Origin: a virus
Length of the DNA: 54,763 nt
Direction: 5' to 3' (one strand)
Virus record (IMG/VR): IMGVR_UViG_3300049596_000709
Span: 1 to 54,763 of that record
Shown here: positions 1 to 9,900 of the stretch, piece after piece
How positions within the stretch are numbered: position 1 is the first letter of the stretch
Layout: each line of letters starts with the position of its first letter
Notes under the pieces: model-generated
What the model was told of the DNA's origin: nothing
The model's input: the letters and a program-made list of their open reading frames with translations, nothing else
Databases searched by the model: none
Made by a program: the position numbers and the translations under genes

Positions 1-3000
1 CCAGTGTGGAAGTAAGCGTATCCACTACGGCTCTTTGGTGCTCGTGTTCCGCGAGACATCCCAATATGATCAGTTTGCCAAGATGCGATGTGGCCAAACA
101 CACGGCCGAGATCGTCTACACTAAGCGGCGTTGGTCCTTTAAGCTTTGGGTTTTCAAACCAATCTGCTGGTGGGACAGTTGGAATTGCCCCGGCTAAAAT
201 GCCACAAGCTACGAGTGACTGCGCATCGATTGGATCAATGTCATCATCGATGTAAATTCCGTCTGGAAGTGCTTCCATTATTTCCTCCTGGTTATTGCCG
301 TATTCTTCTGAGTTGACAATATATATTGCGCACTCTTCAAACGCGGGCTTAGGTACTATGGTAACCGCCATTACTCTTGCTTGAGTTATGTTGATTTTGT
401 CTCCGCCAATTTTCTTTGCTTTCTTTTTTGTTTTTGCAAGTTCAATATCGGCTATTTTTTCTTCTTTTTCTTCTTCTTCTTCTTCAGCTTCAAACTTGTC
501 AAGATCGGCTGAAACTCCACGGATAAATCCTTCACGAACCATTCTTTCGGCTTCTTTACCGTGAGGGCTCGTGTCAAACACACCAGTTCCTAGGCCAATT
601 CCGCCATCAATTCGTTCCATGTGGTCAATCCTGCCGACAACTACTGATCCGTTATGACCGTCTGCTGTTTCTATTTGCCACAAAAGCGGCAGTGGAAGTT
701 CTCTGATTGTAATAGCTTTATCATTAAATATACGGCCATCGCCAGTTTCAACACCTTCTGGTATTACAAGAGGTATTGAAAACTTAGCGCCTGTTGACGC
801 TGGTTGCACAGTGTTGCTATTGATTTCATACGCACCGGCAGCTAAGATAACCCGGTTTCGAGCGCTTTGGGCCGTGGCTTGTAGGAATAGTTTCTCGAGG
901 ATGACATCTTCACTAAGTAACGTAGCTTCTAGCGCAGCACTGCCACGGATGTTCTTTTTACCGATGTTGTATTTGCTGCCTGGCCAAAAGCCTGTTGCTT
1001 CTTTATGGCGCAATGCGCAATAGCCTTTAGCACGAGGACCCATGTATTTCATTAAGTGACGATAGCAACGAGTCCAGTCTCCAGGAGTATTCCAACGAAT
1101 CTTTATAGCGCCACGACCGTATAGCCAATAATGACGTAGCTTCTCTGCGTTTCCTCTGTTCCTATCTAGTCCACCTTCTGCGAGCAACGCCGACGCAACT
1201 ATCCCATCGAGCTGTTGCAACGTGCTGTCAAGAGCATCTCCACTTAGCGGCACGACTGGAGGAGGAGTTGCTGAGGTAAGGTCCGCTAGTATCTTGTCGT
1301 CTTGAACCCATTTGCTGTCAGCACGCTTGAAAATTGTTGGCACTACTGATTTGCTATTCGCTGGAATAAGGCAAATAAGATCAAAAACCGCTGAAGGATC
1401 TTCTGGCGATACGATTGCCATGTACAACGGCTGAACATCGCTGGTCTCTGGCGTTAGTGGCTCACCAATACCTTGAGGCTCAGGCTTCGCTACTGCGTCT
1501 GCCGGTGCTGACCCTCTAATTGGGTTGTAGTACAAATTGTTTTTCTTGTTTGACCCAGCAAAAAGTTTTTTTGTAAGCGGATGATCACGTAAGTCGGCTT
1601 CACGGAACTCGTACTTAGTGCCAGTTTCTTTTTCTCGCTTTTTGTAGTAATCTTCTCTTTCTTTAGCGTAATCATCTTTAGTTTTTGCAACAGGTCGCCC
1701 AGTTTCTGCTGAAGTGTCGCTGCCTGCGGCATCACGCTGTTGCTTTACCCACGCTGGGAAGTTATACAAAATACTTTGAAGATCATTTGGAGTCAACGCT
1801 GGCAAAGTTCCCGGTATCTTTGCGTTAGGCCTATCAATTGGCGTCCTAGGCTGACCAAGAATTCCTGAAGTGTCTAACGGTGCGCCAGTAGATGGTCCAC
1901 CCTGTTGAACGTCTGGGTTTTCAAATGAAGATTCATCTTGAGTCTGAGTAGCAGGCACTTGCACCGAAACGCCCGAGTCTAGCTTTACTACAACGTTCCC
2001 GCTCGCACCGTCGATGCCAGTGATAGCTCCACGAGTTGTTGAGTCGCCGTTGACAACAACGCGGCCACCCATTTTAGAAAACTTGCCGCCTTTATCGCGG
2101 ACTTGCTTTCGTGCTTTTGCTGAACGTTCCTCTGGTGTGTACCCATCGTCTGGCCCAGCGGTAGTTCCGCCAATTGATTCTTCACCGGCAGCTGTAATCG
2201 CGTCAATGAAATCCCAGTCTACTTCTTCTTTGCCTGACGCGTATACTTCATATTCTTCTGGGTCAAGACTTGCCACAGATATTTTTGTAAAAGGATTCTG
2301 CTGCAGTTGTGCTGAAATAGACAATGCAGATTGGTGATCAATTAGATAGTGCTCTGCCGAAGCATCAGAGTACTCTGGCTCATCTAGTGTCCTATCACAG
2401 GAAAAAATGTCGTTATCAGTCTGGCCTAGGTTGTCCCAACCTTTTGAGTCCCAGACAGAAACATCTCCTTCTTCACTGACTAAATACAGTCTGTCAATAG
2501 TGTCGTCTGCTCGTGATACACGAACCGCAAACGTTGGTCCTCCCTCATTGGCAAGACTTGCTTGCTTAAACGCAGCGAGGTCAGCATCGTACGACATTGA
2601 AAGCGCGTACAAATCTGTCTCTGTTGATACGTTTATGTATCCTGCTGACGTAACTGCATTTTTATTTTCACGTTCTACGATCGCTTGAGCCCAGCGCCAT
2701 GCAGCGTCTCCACCCCAAAGCGCCCAGGCAATTCTTCCTGCTGAAGGATAGCCTTTTTCGTCTACTCGGTATCCTGCGCCTTTCTTGTCAACTTCGTGAC
2801 GAGGAAAGTACTTTGCAATATGCCTTACTTTCTCAAGTCCGATTTGTCCGCCTGCAGCAAGAGTCCTCGCGCTGTTTACACCGACAGGTGTTCCGCCACG
2901 TTTGTGCTCTTTTCTCCATGCAAGACCGCGCTTTGCTTCTTCTTGTGCAGCTTTAGGTATTGTGTACAATCGCGCTGAAGCAGTAAGAGACTGAACTCGT

Positions 3001-3200
3001 AGATCGGCAAGAGCGCCATGAGCTAATTCGTGTGCCACGCTGTCTGCTGAGATGTCTTCTTTTGCCCAGGGCATAGCGTATGACAGACTTTCAATAGATC
3101 CTGTCGCATCGACTGTATTTGTAGCGGTGTCGATGATTACTCCACTACTTCCATCAGTAAATAGTAAGTAATTCCCAGAAGTTCCAAAAAGGTTAATCAT
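1..3200 (-). CDS. Capsid maturation (prohead) protease with N-terminal HExxH region, partial
   Basis: The frame is open from the ATG at 3200 to the window edge (at least 1,066 codons), so the C-terminus is missing. Residues 57-61 read HELAH, a zinc-peptidase-type motif. Around residues 140-165 is GRIAWALWGGDAAWRWA, a conserved phage module. Near residues 365-385 a GKFSKMGGRVVV stretch resembles one in the giant protein. From about residue 825 on, LPLLWQIETADGHNGSVVVG, then GVFDTSPHG, RGVSADLD and finally GRVFGHIASWQTDHIGM match the HK97-type proteases of actinophages, which process the head shell; the GRVFGH block is typical of them. An acidic run of Glu lies near residue 905. The start codon overlaps the end of the preceding gene by 8 bases, which implies translational coupling. 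The scaffold and major capsid genes probably lie beyond the window. The protease call is fairly secure; activity of the HELAH part is inferred. Confidence 0.72.
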   Translation of the reverse strand, partial: MINLFGTSGNYLLFTDGSSGVIIDTATNTVDATGSIESLSYAMPWAKEDISADSVAHELAHGALADLRVQSLTASARLYTIPKAAQEEAKRGLAWRKEHKRGGTPVGVNSARTLAAGGQIGLEKVRHIAKYFPRHEVDKKGAGYRVDEKGYPSAGRIAWALWGGDAAWRWAQAIVERENKNAVTSAGYINVSTETDLYALSMSYDADLAAFKQASLANEGGPTFAVRVSRADDTIDRLYLVSEEGDVSVWDSKGWDNLGQTDNDIFSCDRTLDEPEYSDASAEHYLIDHQSALSISAQLQQNPFTKISVASLDPEEYEVYASGKEEVDWDFIDAITAAGEESIGGTTAGPDDGYTPEERSAKARKQVRDKGGKFSKMGGRVVVNGDSTTRGAITGIDGASGNVVVKLDSGVSVQVPATQTQDESSFENPDVQQGGPSTGAPLDTSGILGQPRTPIDRPNAKIPGTLPALTPNDLQSILYNFPAWVKQQRDAAGSDTSAETGRPVAKTKDDYAKEREDYYKKREKETGTKYEFREADLRDHPLTKKLFAGSNKKNNLYYNPIRGSAPADAVAKPEPQGIGEPLTPETSDVQPLYMAIVSPEDPSAVFDLICLIPANSKSVVPTIFKRADSKWVQDDKILADLTSATPPPVVPLSGDALDSTLQQLDGIVASALLAEGGLDRNRGNAEKLRHYWLYGRGAIKIRWNTPGDWTRCYRHLMKYMGPRAKGYCALRHKEATGFWPGSKYNIGKKNIRGSAALEATLLSEDVILEKLFLQATAQSARNRVILAAGAYEINSNTVQPASTGAKFSIPLVIPEGVETGDGRIFNDKAITIRELPLPLLWQIETADGHNGSVVVGRIDHMERIDGGIGLGTGVFDTSPHGKEAERMVREGFIRGVSADLDKFEAEEEEEEKEEKIADIELAKTKKKAKKIGGDKINITQARVMAVTIVPKPAFEECAIYIVNSEEYGNNQEEIMEALPDGIYIDDDIDPIDAQSLVACGILAGAIPTVPPADWFENPKLKGPTPLSVDDLGRVFGHIASWQTDHIGMSRGTRAPKSRSGYAYFHT

Positions 3201-3912
3201 TGCTGTTATTTGTACCTTTCGCATCATCAATTGGTCCGCCAGTTACCCAAGCATCACAAGTTCTCGTGGCGGCGCATTTGAAGTCAAACGCTTCGCAATA
3301 TCCAAGCTGTGCAGCATCAATAGCGTCCCAGGCGTCGGAAGAACTAGATCCACCCTGTGAAATACCTGTAGCGATGCATTCTTTCATTTTAGTAGTAACT
3401 GTGAACATTACACAGTTACCGCATAGACTTGTCTTAGCTTCTTCTGGCTTAATTGACCAAAGCGACGCTTTGTTTTGCCAGAAAGCTTCATTTGGCTCTT
3501 CAGGATTTAATGGCCCGTACCCCGCTCTATTGATCGCTCTTTTGCGATTTTTTAGATTTATTCCAATATCCTGTGTCGCTGGTGGGCAAGCGTCTGGCGC
3601 CGCAGCAGTGACAGCGTTTTCTTTTTCGTACAACACGGCTTGCTCGCCGTTTGCTTCTTTTTTGTCAAATTCTTCTATAAATGAAATATCAACTGGCTCA
3701 TTTACTAAGCTAGGGTCGTCAACTTCTTCAAAAAAAGTTTCTCTAATTCGCGTCCAATTTCCGTTATCGCGAATGTATGTCATTTTCTTATCAACGCTTG
3801 AAAAGACTAGGTACTCGACGACAGCGTCATCTCCCATGATAGCGTACAAAACGTCGCCTTCTTTTAGCGCTTCAGGCCACTTGGTTTTTTGCTTACTATT
3901 TTGCTCTACCAT
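3193..3912 (-). CDS. Cys-rich head-region protein with CGNC module
   Basis: A 239-residue protein between the giant protein and the capsid protease. The N-terminal third (GDVLYAIMGDDAVVEYLVFS) is beta-rich. The C-terminal third has a Cys module, LCGNCVMF, then Cys, then GYCEAFDFKC, then TCDAW. The same CGNC...C...GYC pattern appears in the gene upstream of the giant protein, so the two probably carry a related metal or Fe-S binding fold, as in the HiPIP-like modules of some phage capsid-associated proteins. The ribosome site is weak (GAGG about 12 nt before ATG). Its stop overlaps the protease start. Exact role unknown; the location argues for a virion or assembly component. Confidence 0.6.
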   Translation of the reverse strand: MVEQNSKQKTKWPEALKEGDVLYAIMGDDAVVEYLVFSSVDKKMTYIRDNGNWTRIRETFFEEVDDPSLVNEPVDISFIEEFDKKEANGEQAVLYEKENAVTAAAPDACPPATQDIGINLKNRKRAINRAGYGPLNPEEPNEAFWQNKASLWSIKPEEAKTSLCGNCVMFTVTTKMKECIATGISQGGSSSSDAWDAIDAAQLGYCEAFDFKCAATRTCDAWVTGGPIDDAKGTNNSND

Positions 3913-3943
3913 ACTATAGTGCCTCGTCTGTCGTTGGTCTTAC

Positions 3944-6900
3944 TCACAGCAACTTGTGCTGTTCGGAAGGGCTCAATCCTCTTATCTTATACTCTATACC
4001 ACGGCTTGAGAATATACCAATACTTTTTTCAGTGTCAAAAATTAGTCCCGTTTTTAGATCTAATGGAAAGTACATTCCGCCTAGTGCTGTCATTGCCATG
4101 ACTGCTATTTGCTTTCCGCCTTGCCCGTTGCTTATTGCTTCTTTTCTTATAGAATACACTACTCTAGTTGATCCTATGTCTTCTCCAGAAGTCATTTCAA
4201 GAATTGCTGGAGACGCGATGTAGTTATTAGTTTCCATGCGCTCGATGAATGACGATAGATTTGCTGGAATGTTTTCTAATTGCTGACCAGCAGACGTCAT
4301 AGGGTCTGTTACGTCTTTCATTCCATCCAACGCTGTAACTACAGCAGCTCGTGAAGCAAGCGTTATCGGCATTCCTGCAAGTTCAATTAGTTTTGCTATA
4401 GCAGAACTTTTAGATATCGTTTTATCAGCTAATCCTTTTTTGATACTTTCAATAGCTGCTATTTGCTGTGTTTCTTTCGGGTATTTTTGAACTCCAAGAG
4501 GTACGTACTGCTTGCTAGTCCAGTCTGGTGCATCTGGAACAGGCAGTCTTAGTTCCGTTATAGTTGCTGCCAGGCCGCTATCAGTCATCACGTTCGGCTC
4601 ACTTCCCCAAGAATAGTCACCTGTAGAAATTGCCGGGTACTGCCAAAGTGTCCCATCTGGGTGCCGAACGATCAACATGTCACCGTCTTTTAGCAGCATG
4701 TTAGGGCTAGTAGCGTGCCTAGTAGCTAGTACAACTGATCCTTCAGGTGCCGGGTAGTACGTTATAGTTTTTTTGTTGTACGACGAGCTTGGGCCCTCAA
4801 GAGATGTTGAGGCCGCTTCTATTGTAGCAACATACTCGTTAAAGTTAACTGGCTCAGCGTCAATACTTTCCAAATAATTATTAAATAATAAAATGTTATC
4901 TTTGCCAGCAGAATTACTTTGTATGATGTCCTGAGTTCTTTTTGATCCAGTTTCAACAATAACTTCTTCCACGTCTCTTCCGCCAATTTTGCTGATATTC
5001 TTTTGAGCTAGCTTTTTTAGCAAAGACTCACGCACTAACCGCGACACTGACATGTGCTTAGCATCATCAAGAGACGCGCCGTGTTTTGTCATGAATTCGT
5101 GCGTGTACACTCCAATGTTGCTAATAATGTCTTGCGACTCTCTTCTTTCGCCATACTTATCGTCCCTGTTCGCGTATATATCTATTCTTTGGAGCAGATT
5201 TCGTGCATTAAATGCTATGGCTGCGTCTTCTTCTCTAAATGGAGTTCCGATAGAGCCCACGAAGTCATCTGCTGGTGTAAGGAATACATAGTCGGCGCCG
5301 CCAGTGCCCATATCCTCGTTAGAAGACATTCCAAAAAACTGCCGACCTTCTTGATAACGGCTGACTGTAGACATAAGTCCGCCGGCTTCTATCAACTTCA
5401 TAAGACCTTCAGCAATTACATCAGCTTTTTGACGTGGAGTCATGCTATGGTAGTCAATGTAGCCTGGCTTTTTTTCGTTTTGTTTTTCATAATCTTTTAT
5501 ATACGCGGAAGTGAATATGCTGTGGTTCATGTACTTGACACCTGTTGACTTTTCTATTTCTATTGCAACATCCTCTGGAATACGGTACTCAATATGGCCA
5601 GTAGAGCTCACTGACACAGTTACATCGCTAGGCGACACGCCCCAGTCAGCTTTAATCGTGTCTAGCATTCTTTGTCTTTTCCCCTGCGACTCAGCGTTTT
5701 GAGTTGCATCTGTCATTTTTCCAAAAAGGCTAAGAAATCTATTTTCTACCGCAATTTCTAGGTCTTTTTGGGTTGTCGGTCTCGGATCTCGCACTCCGCC
5801 TAGTCCTAGCGCATCTGTTATTTCAGCATTTGTCGCATCCAACGGAAGATCAATGACAACTTGGTTATGAAGAGCGTTTGGTGCACGAGCACTGGTGCTC
5901 AGATATAGTTCTTCTTGATTTGGGTCGTCAGACGCTTGGACAAAAGTAATTGTAAATGGTCTTTTTTGATCTTCTACGGTACCTAGGTCTTCTGAATCCC
6001 ACACATAGGAAACTCCTTCATCAAATTGCCACACAGCAGTGCCGCTGTCTAGAACAATGTCTTTATTGCTATTCAGAAAAGAACTTGGCATTTTCACTAC
6101 ATCTCTTCTATAGTCAGGATCTTTAGCAACACGATTGCCAAAAGCGACACCAGCCCACGAGGTAAGCGTGTACCGCAGTCGCAGTTTTCTTTCTCCATTT
6201 TCGTCTACAACTGTTGATGCGCGTACTTCCAGATCTTCAATATCACCGCTATCAACCATCGCAGATATTGCAACCTCTTGACTTCCGCTTGCGCGCTTCT
6301 TGTTTACGACAGCCTGAGCAGCAGCCATAAGACTTGGAATTTCTGCAAAATTTGACTTGGTAAAGTCTTGTTCAACGTCTGGAATAACTCTAGGTCTGCC
6401 TGTTCTTTCAATTATCTTACCAAGTCCCGAGTATTTTTCGTACCCAGCTTCTATTTGGAGTTGTCTTTGATCGATCGCGTCAGAGTCTACTGTTTCAAAC
6501 CAACGGGCAATAGGTGAGTTGCCGATTTTGTCAGAGCTATCTATGTAGTCGGTTAGTTGATCTTCTAGTGATGCCGACATAGAGTGATCTTTTTCCCACC
6601 TATCAAGCATTGATTTTTTAGCATTACTTGACTCTAGAGATTGCGTAATCATCGCCGCAAGTTGCCCCGCATCGAACTCTCGGTCTAATGCAATGAGGCT
6701 ATAAAAGGCTTCTTCAGCTTCAAAGTATTCATCTAATGTTGATATGCCTTTTTTGGAAGCTAAGCCACTAGGTAGAGTTTCCATTTTTTCTATGTCTAGG
6801 CCACTCCAGTCTCTAACTGGCTTTTCAACTGGTGTTTTTTCTGACAGCTTTAAGATTTCTTCAATGTTGTTATTAAGCGACGGATGAAGCATTCCTTGGC

Positions 6901-9900
6901 TATTCATTTCCTTTATTTGGTCAGCCGTGAACCAGCCAACTTCTGAGGTTTCATTATCGCTAATCTGTACTTGCTTAACGTTGTCATCTGATGCATCAAT
7001 AATAACTGTTCTGTACGTCCAATCAGGTTCTATTGGATTTTCATAAGTAAGCGCAGTTGTTTCTCTGCCTTTGACTAGTGGATGCGACAATTCAACACCA
7101 AGTTCTTCTAGTATTTCAGCTCTTCCCGTAGTCCCACCGCGCTCGGCGTTGAACTGTGTCCCGTGCGCACCGCCTGGATAAGCCCACTTACCACCTCCAG
7201 ATGAAATCCAATCTGCGCGCTTTCCAAGTAGGTACTGCACCTCGCCGCCAGCACCTTGCTTGCGCAATAAGACTCCTTCAGCACCCCAGCGACCCCAATA
7301 GCGCTTGCCAGATTTAGCAAAGTAGTATCCGTCGCCGTCCTTCGCATCTTCGCTCCCCATTGGGGCAAAGAATGGAAGCACTGGTGGTTTCAATGATCCA
7401 TTTTTGAGTTTTTCAACGTCATCAAACACTGTACCATTGGCGATAGTGACACCATCGCTGTCTACTGTCAAGGCTGCGCCACGCCATCTTCCTGGCCCTT
7501 CTGGTACCCAATCTGGTGCTTTTGGTCCGTATTGCTCGAACACCGGTTCGTTAAGATCAGAACGGACAGCATTGATTTTTTCAATCAATCGCGTATTGCG
7601 TTCTTTAGATGCTTGCTTTATTATTTCAAACTTACGATTGTACTTTCGATTGTCTCTAAAAGCTTCTGCAAGCCACGTAGCGTGCCCGAATGCGATAGGG
7701 TATTTTCCATTGGCAAGATCCAGTACCGGGATCCAGACAGCACCAGTAGCGTCGTCGCCTGCTGTCACTTCTACCTTGTCGCCATCGACTTCATACGCCA
7801 CAGCTCCTACGCTCATTCCTTTTACAAAACGTGGGTCCCAATCTGGTGAGTCAAGAACTGTGCCGAGGTCAGTGCGCTTGATCGCGTCTGCGGCTACTAT
7901 GCCGACTTCTTCGGCCATTTCCCTATCCGCTGTGTCAGCGAATGACTCTTCGCCGTCTCTAAATCCACCAGGCAAAGCCATTGCTCCACGGAACGGACCG
8001 TACTCTCTTGAAATCATTAGTACTTCAAAACCGTCAGCGCCTTTGCGGTAAACGACTGCGTCTGCTGCTTGTCCGTGGCTAGTCTTTTTTAAGGAAAAAC
8101 TATTAGTTGCCTGCTCAACATCGTCCTTGTCAAAGCTCTCATCAAAGTACGCATCTAATGATACGCGCGCATCGTCAGCAGCAGCTGCAAGCTCGACGCT
8201 TGGTTTTGCATTGGCAACTGTGGGTGCTGTTTCTTCCGGTGCGTCTACGTCAGGATTCCATGGTGGAGGTGCTGGTATTTCTTCTGCTTTAGGTGCTTTT
8301 GCGTTAGGAGTGCTGACAATTTCAACTGCTATTTCTCTGTACGTTTCAGGCAAAAATGAATATGCTTTATTCGGCTTAGTGCGCTCGGTAACAGAAGTGA
8401 CCTTAAATGTCAATCCTCTTGGCAGCAAAATCTCTTTTTCCTTCTTCTGTTGACCAGCCTGAATAGCTGTATTGTTTGCTAGCATTTTTGTTCCGCTCGG
8501 AACAGTTATTGCTAAGACTGTTGCTGTTTCATCAGTGTTGGTAAAGGTCCGTGCAACATCAGATTTAATGCTTGTAGAAGAGTACCCAAGATCGTCAAAC
8601 ACGTCGCCAGGTTTTACGCCATCTGGGAAGAGCTTATCTGCATCGTAAATGCCTCGGAATACGATTACATTTCCTGGCAATTCAACACCAGCAACATCGA
8701 AAATATCGTCAATAGATTTGATTACGTTTTCAATAGTATCTTTGTCATTGGTAAGCCACAGCCGCTTCCCACTACGTAAAAAGTTGTTAACGGCTATTGA
8801 ATCCGAGCCAAAATAAGACTGTACTCTGTCCCAATCTTTTTTAGTAAGTGTGCCTTTATTGAACGCTTGTTTAGCCGTGGTGTAGTACTCTGCGAGTACG
8901 TCAACAAAGTCAGAATTTTTTATGAATTCTGCTTTTGATGCTTTGCTTTCTTCAGGAGCCTCGGTAGCCCCTTGCGGGGCCTCAGCTTTTGGGAGGTCGC
9001 CGCCTGGCTCTTGTCTATCTTTTTCGGAGCCGTCCCACGCGGTTTCACCACGTTTTTCGAGCATGTCTAGATGAATTCTAGTTTGCTCTTCTATTTGCTT
9101 TGGCTTTTTGTTTTCAGGAACGCTTCCGTTGTCAATCCATGGTTCACGGTCGCCGGGCTCGATGACGGTAAGAGTGCGGCTATTCTTAGAGACTCGCGCA
9201 ACTCCTGGACCCCACTTGCCTTTCTTTACCTTGGCAGGATCTCGTGGATCAATGTCATATCTAACATTGACGTTAATCCAGTCGTTTTCGTTGTACGAAT
9301 CAACTGTTCCAGAGAATCCCCACTTGTCGCGGACTCGAGTTCCGAGGCGAATAAACTTTCCATTCTTTGAAAAGCCAACTGGTCGGCCTTTGCTGTCAAC
9401 TGCATCTCTAGGTGGAAGTCCTTTCCCAGTCGGGCGCATATAGCGCTCTCCCGTAAGCACAGATTCGAGATCTATCATTGTCTGCCGGTAAGTCCACATG
9501 TCAAGAGCTTCTTCAGTATTTGAGTCGCTATCTGGGAACTCAGCAATCATTTGCTGAAGCTTGGTTGTAGCCTCTGCTTGCGTAATGCTTCCATCCTCAA
9601 GATCTTTTTGAAGTTGCTTTAGATCTTTTTGCGCTTTCTTTACTTTATTCTTTGCGCCTGTCTTAAGGTTGTTTTCGCCTTCTGGATCAGTAAGTGAATC
9701 CGCATAGTCGCTTAACTCGTTAAATGAATCTTCTAAATCTTTTGCCTGCTGCTCTGCTGACGGCGCTTCACCGCCAGGCCCAAATGGATCGTTAGTTCCT
9801 TCAACAGCTTCTCCAACACTTTCTATTGTTTCAGCAGTTTCAGCTACTTCATCGTCAACATCAGGAGAAGTTGTTGGCGCACTTGAATCATCTTCACTTG

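Noticed and set aside
3200-3919. A 239-codon plus-strand frame opposite the Cys-rich gene at 3193-3912
   Set aside because: Same length as, and exactly antisense to, a better supported gene with overlaps at its downstream border; no ribosome site and low-complexity Ser/Ala composition.
4692-5420. HExxH peptidase in the last part of the giant protein
   Set aside because: The HEFMTKHG stretch is not followed by a suitable ligand pattern, and the GADYVF block nearby fits an ART-like region better.
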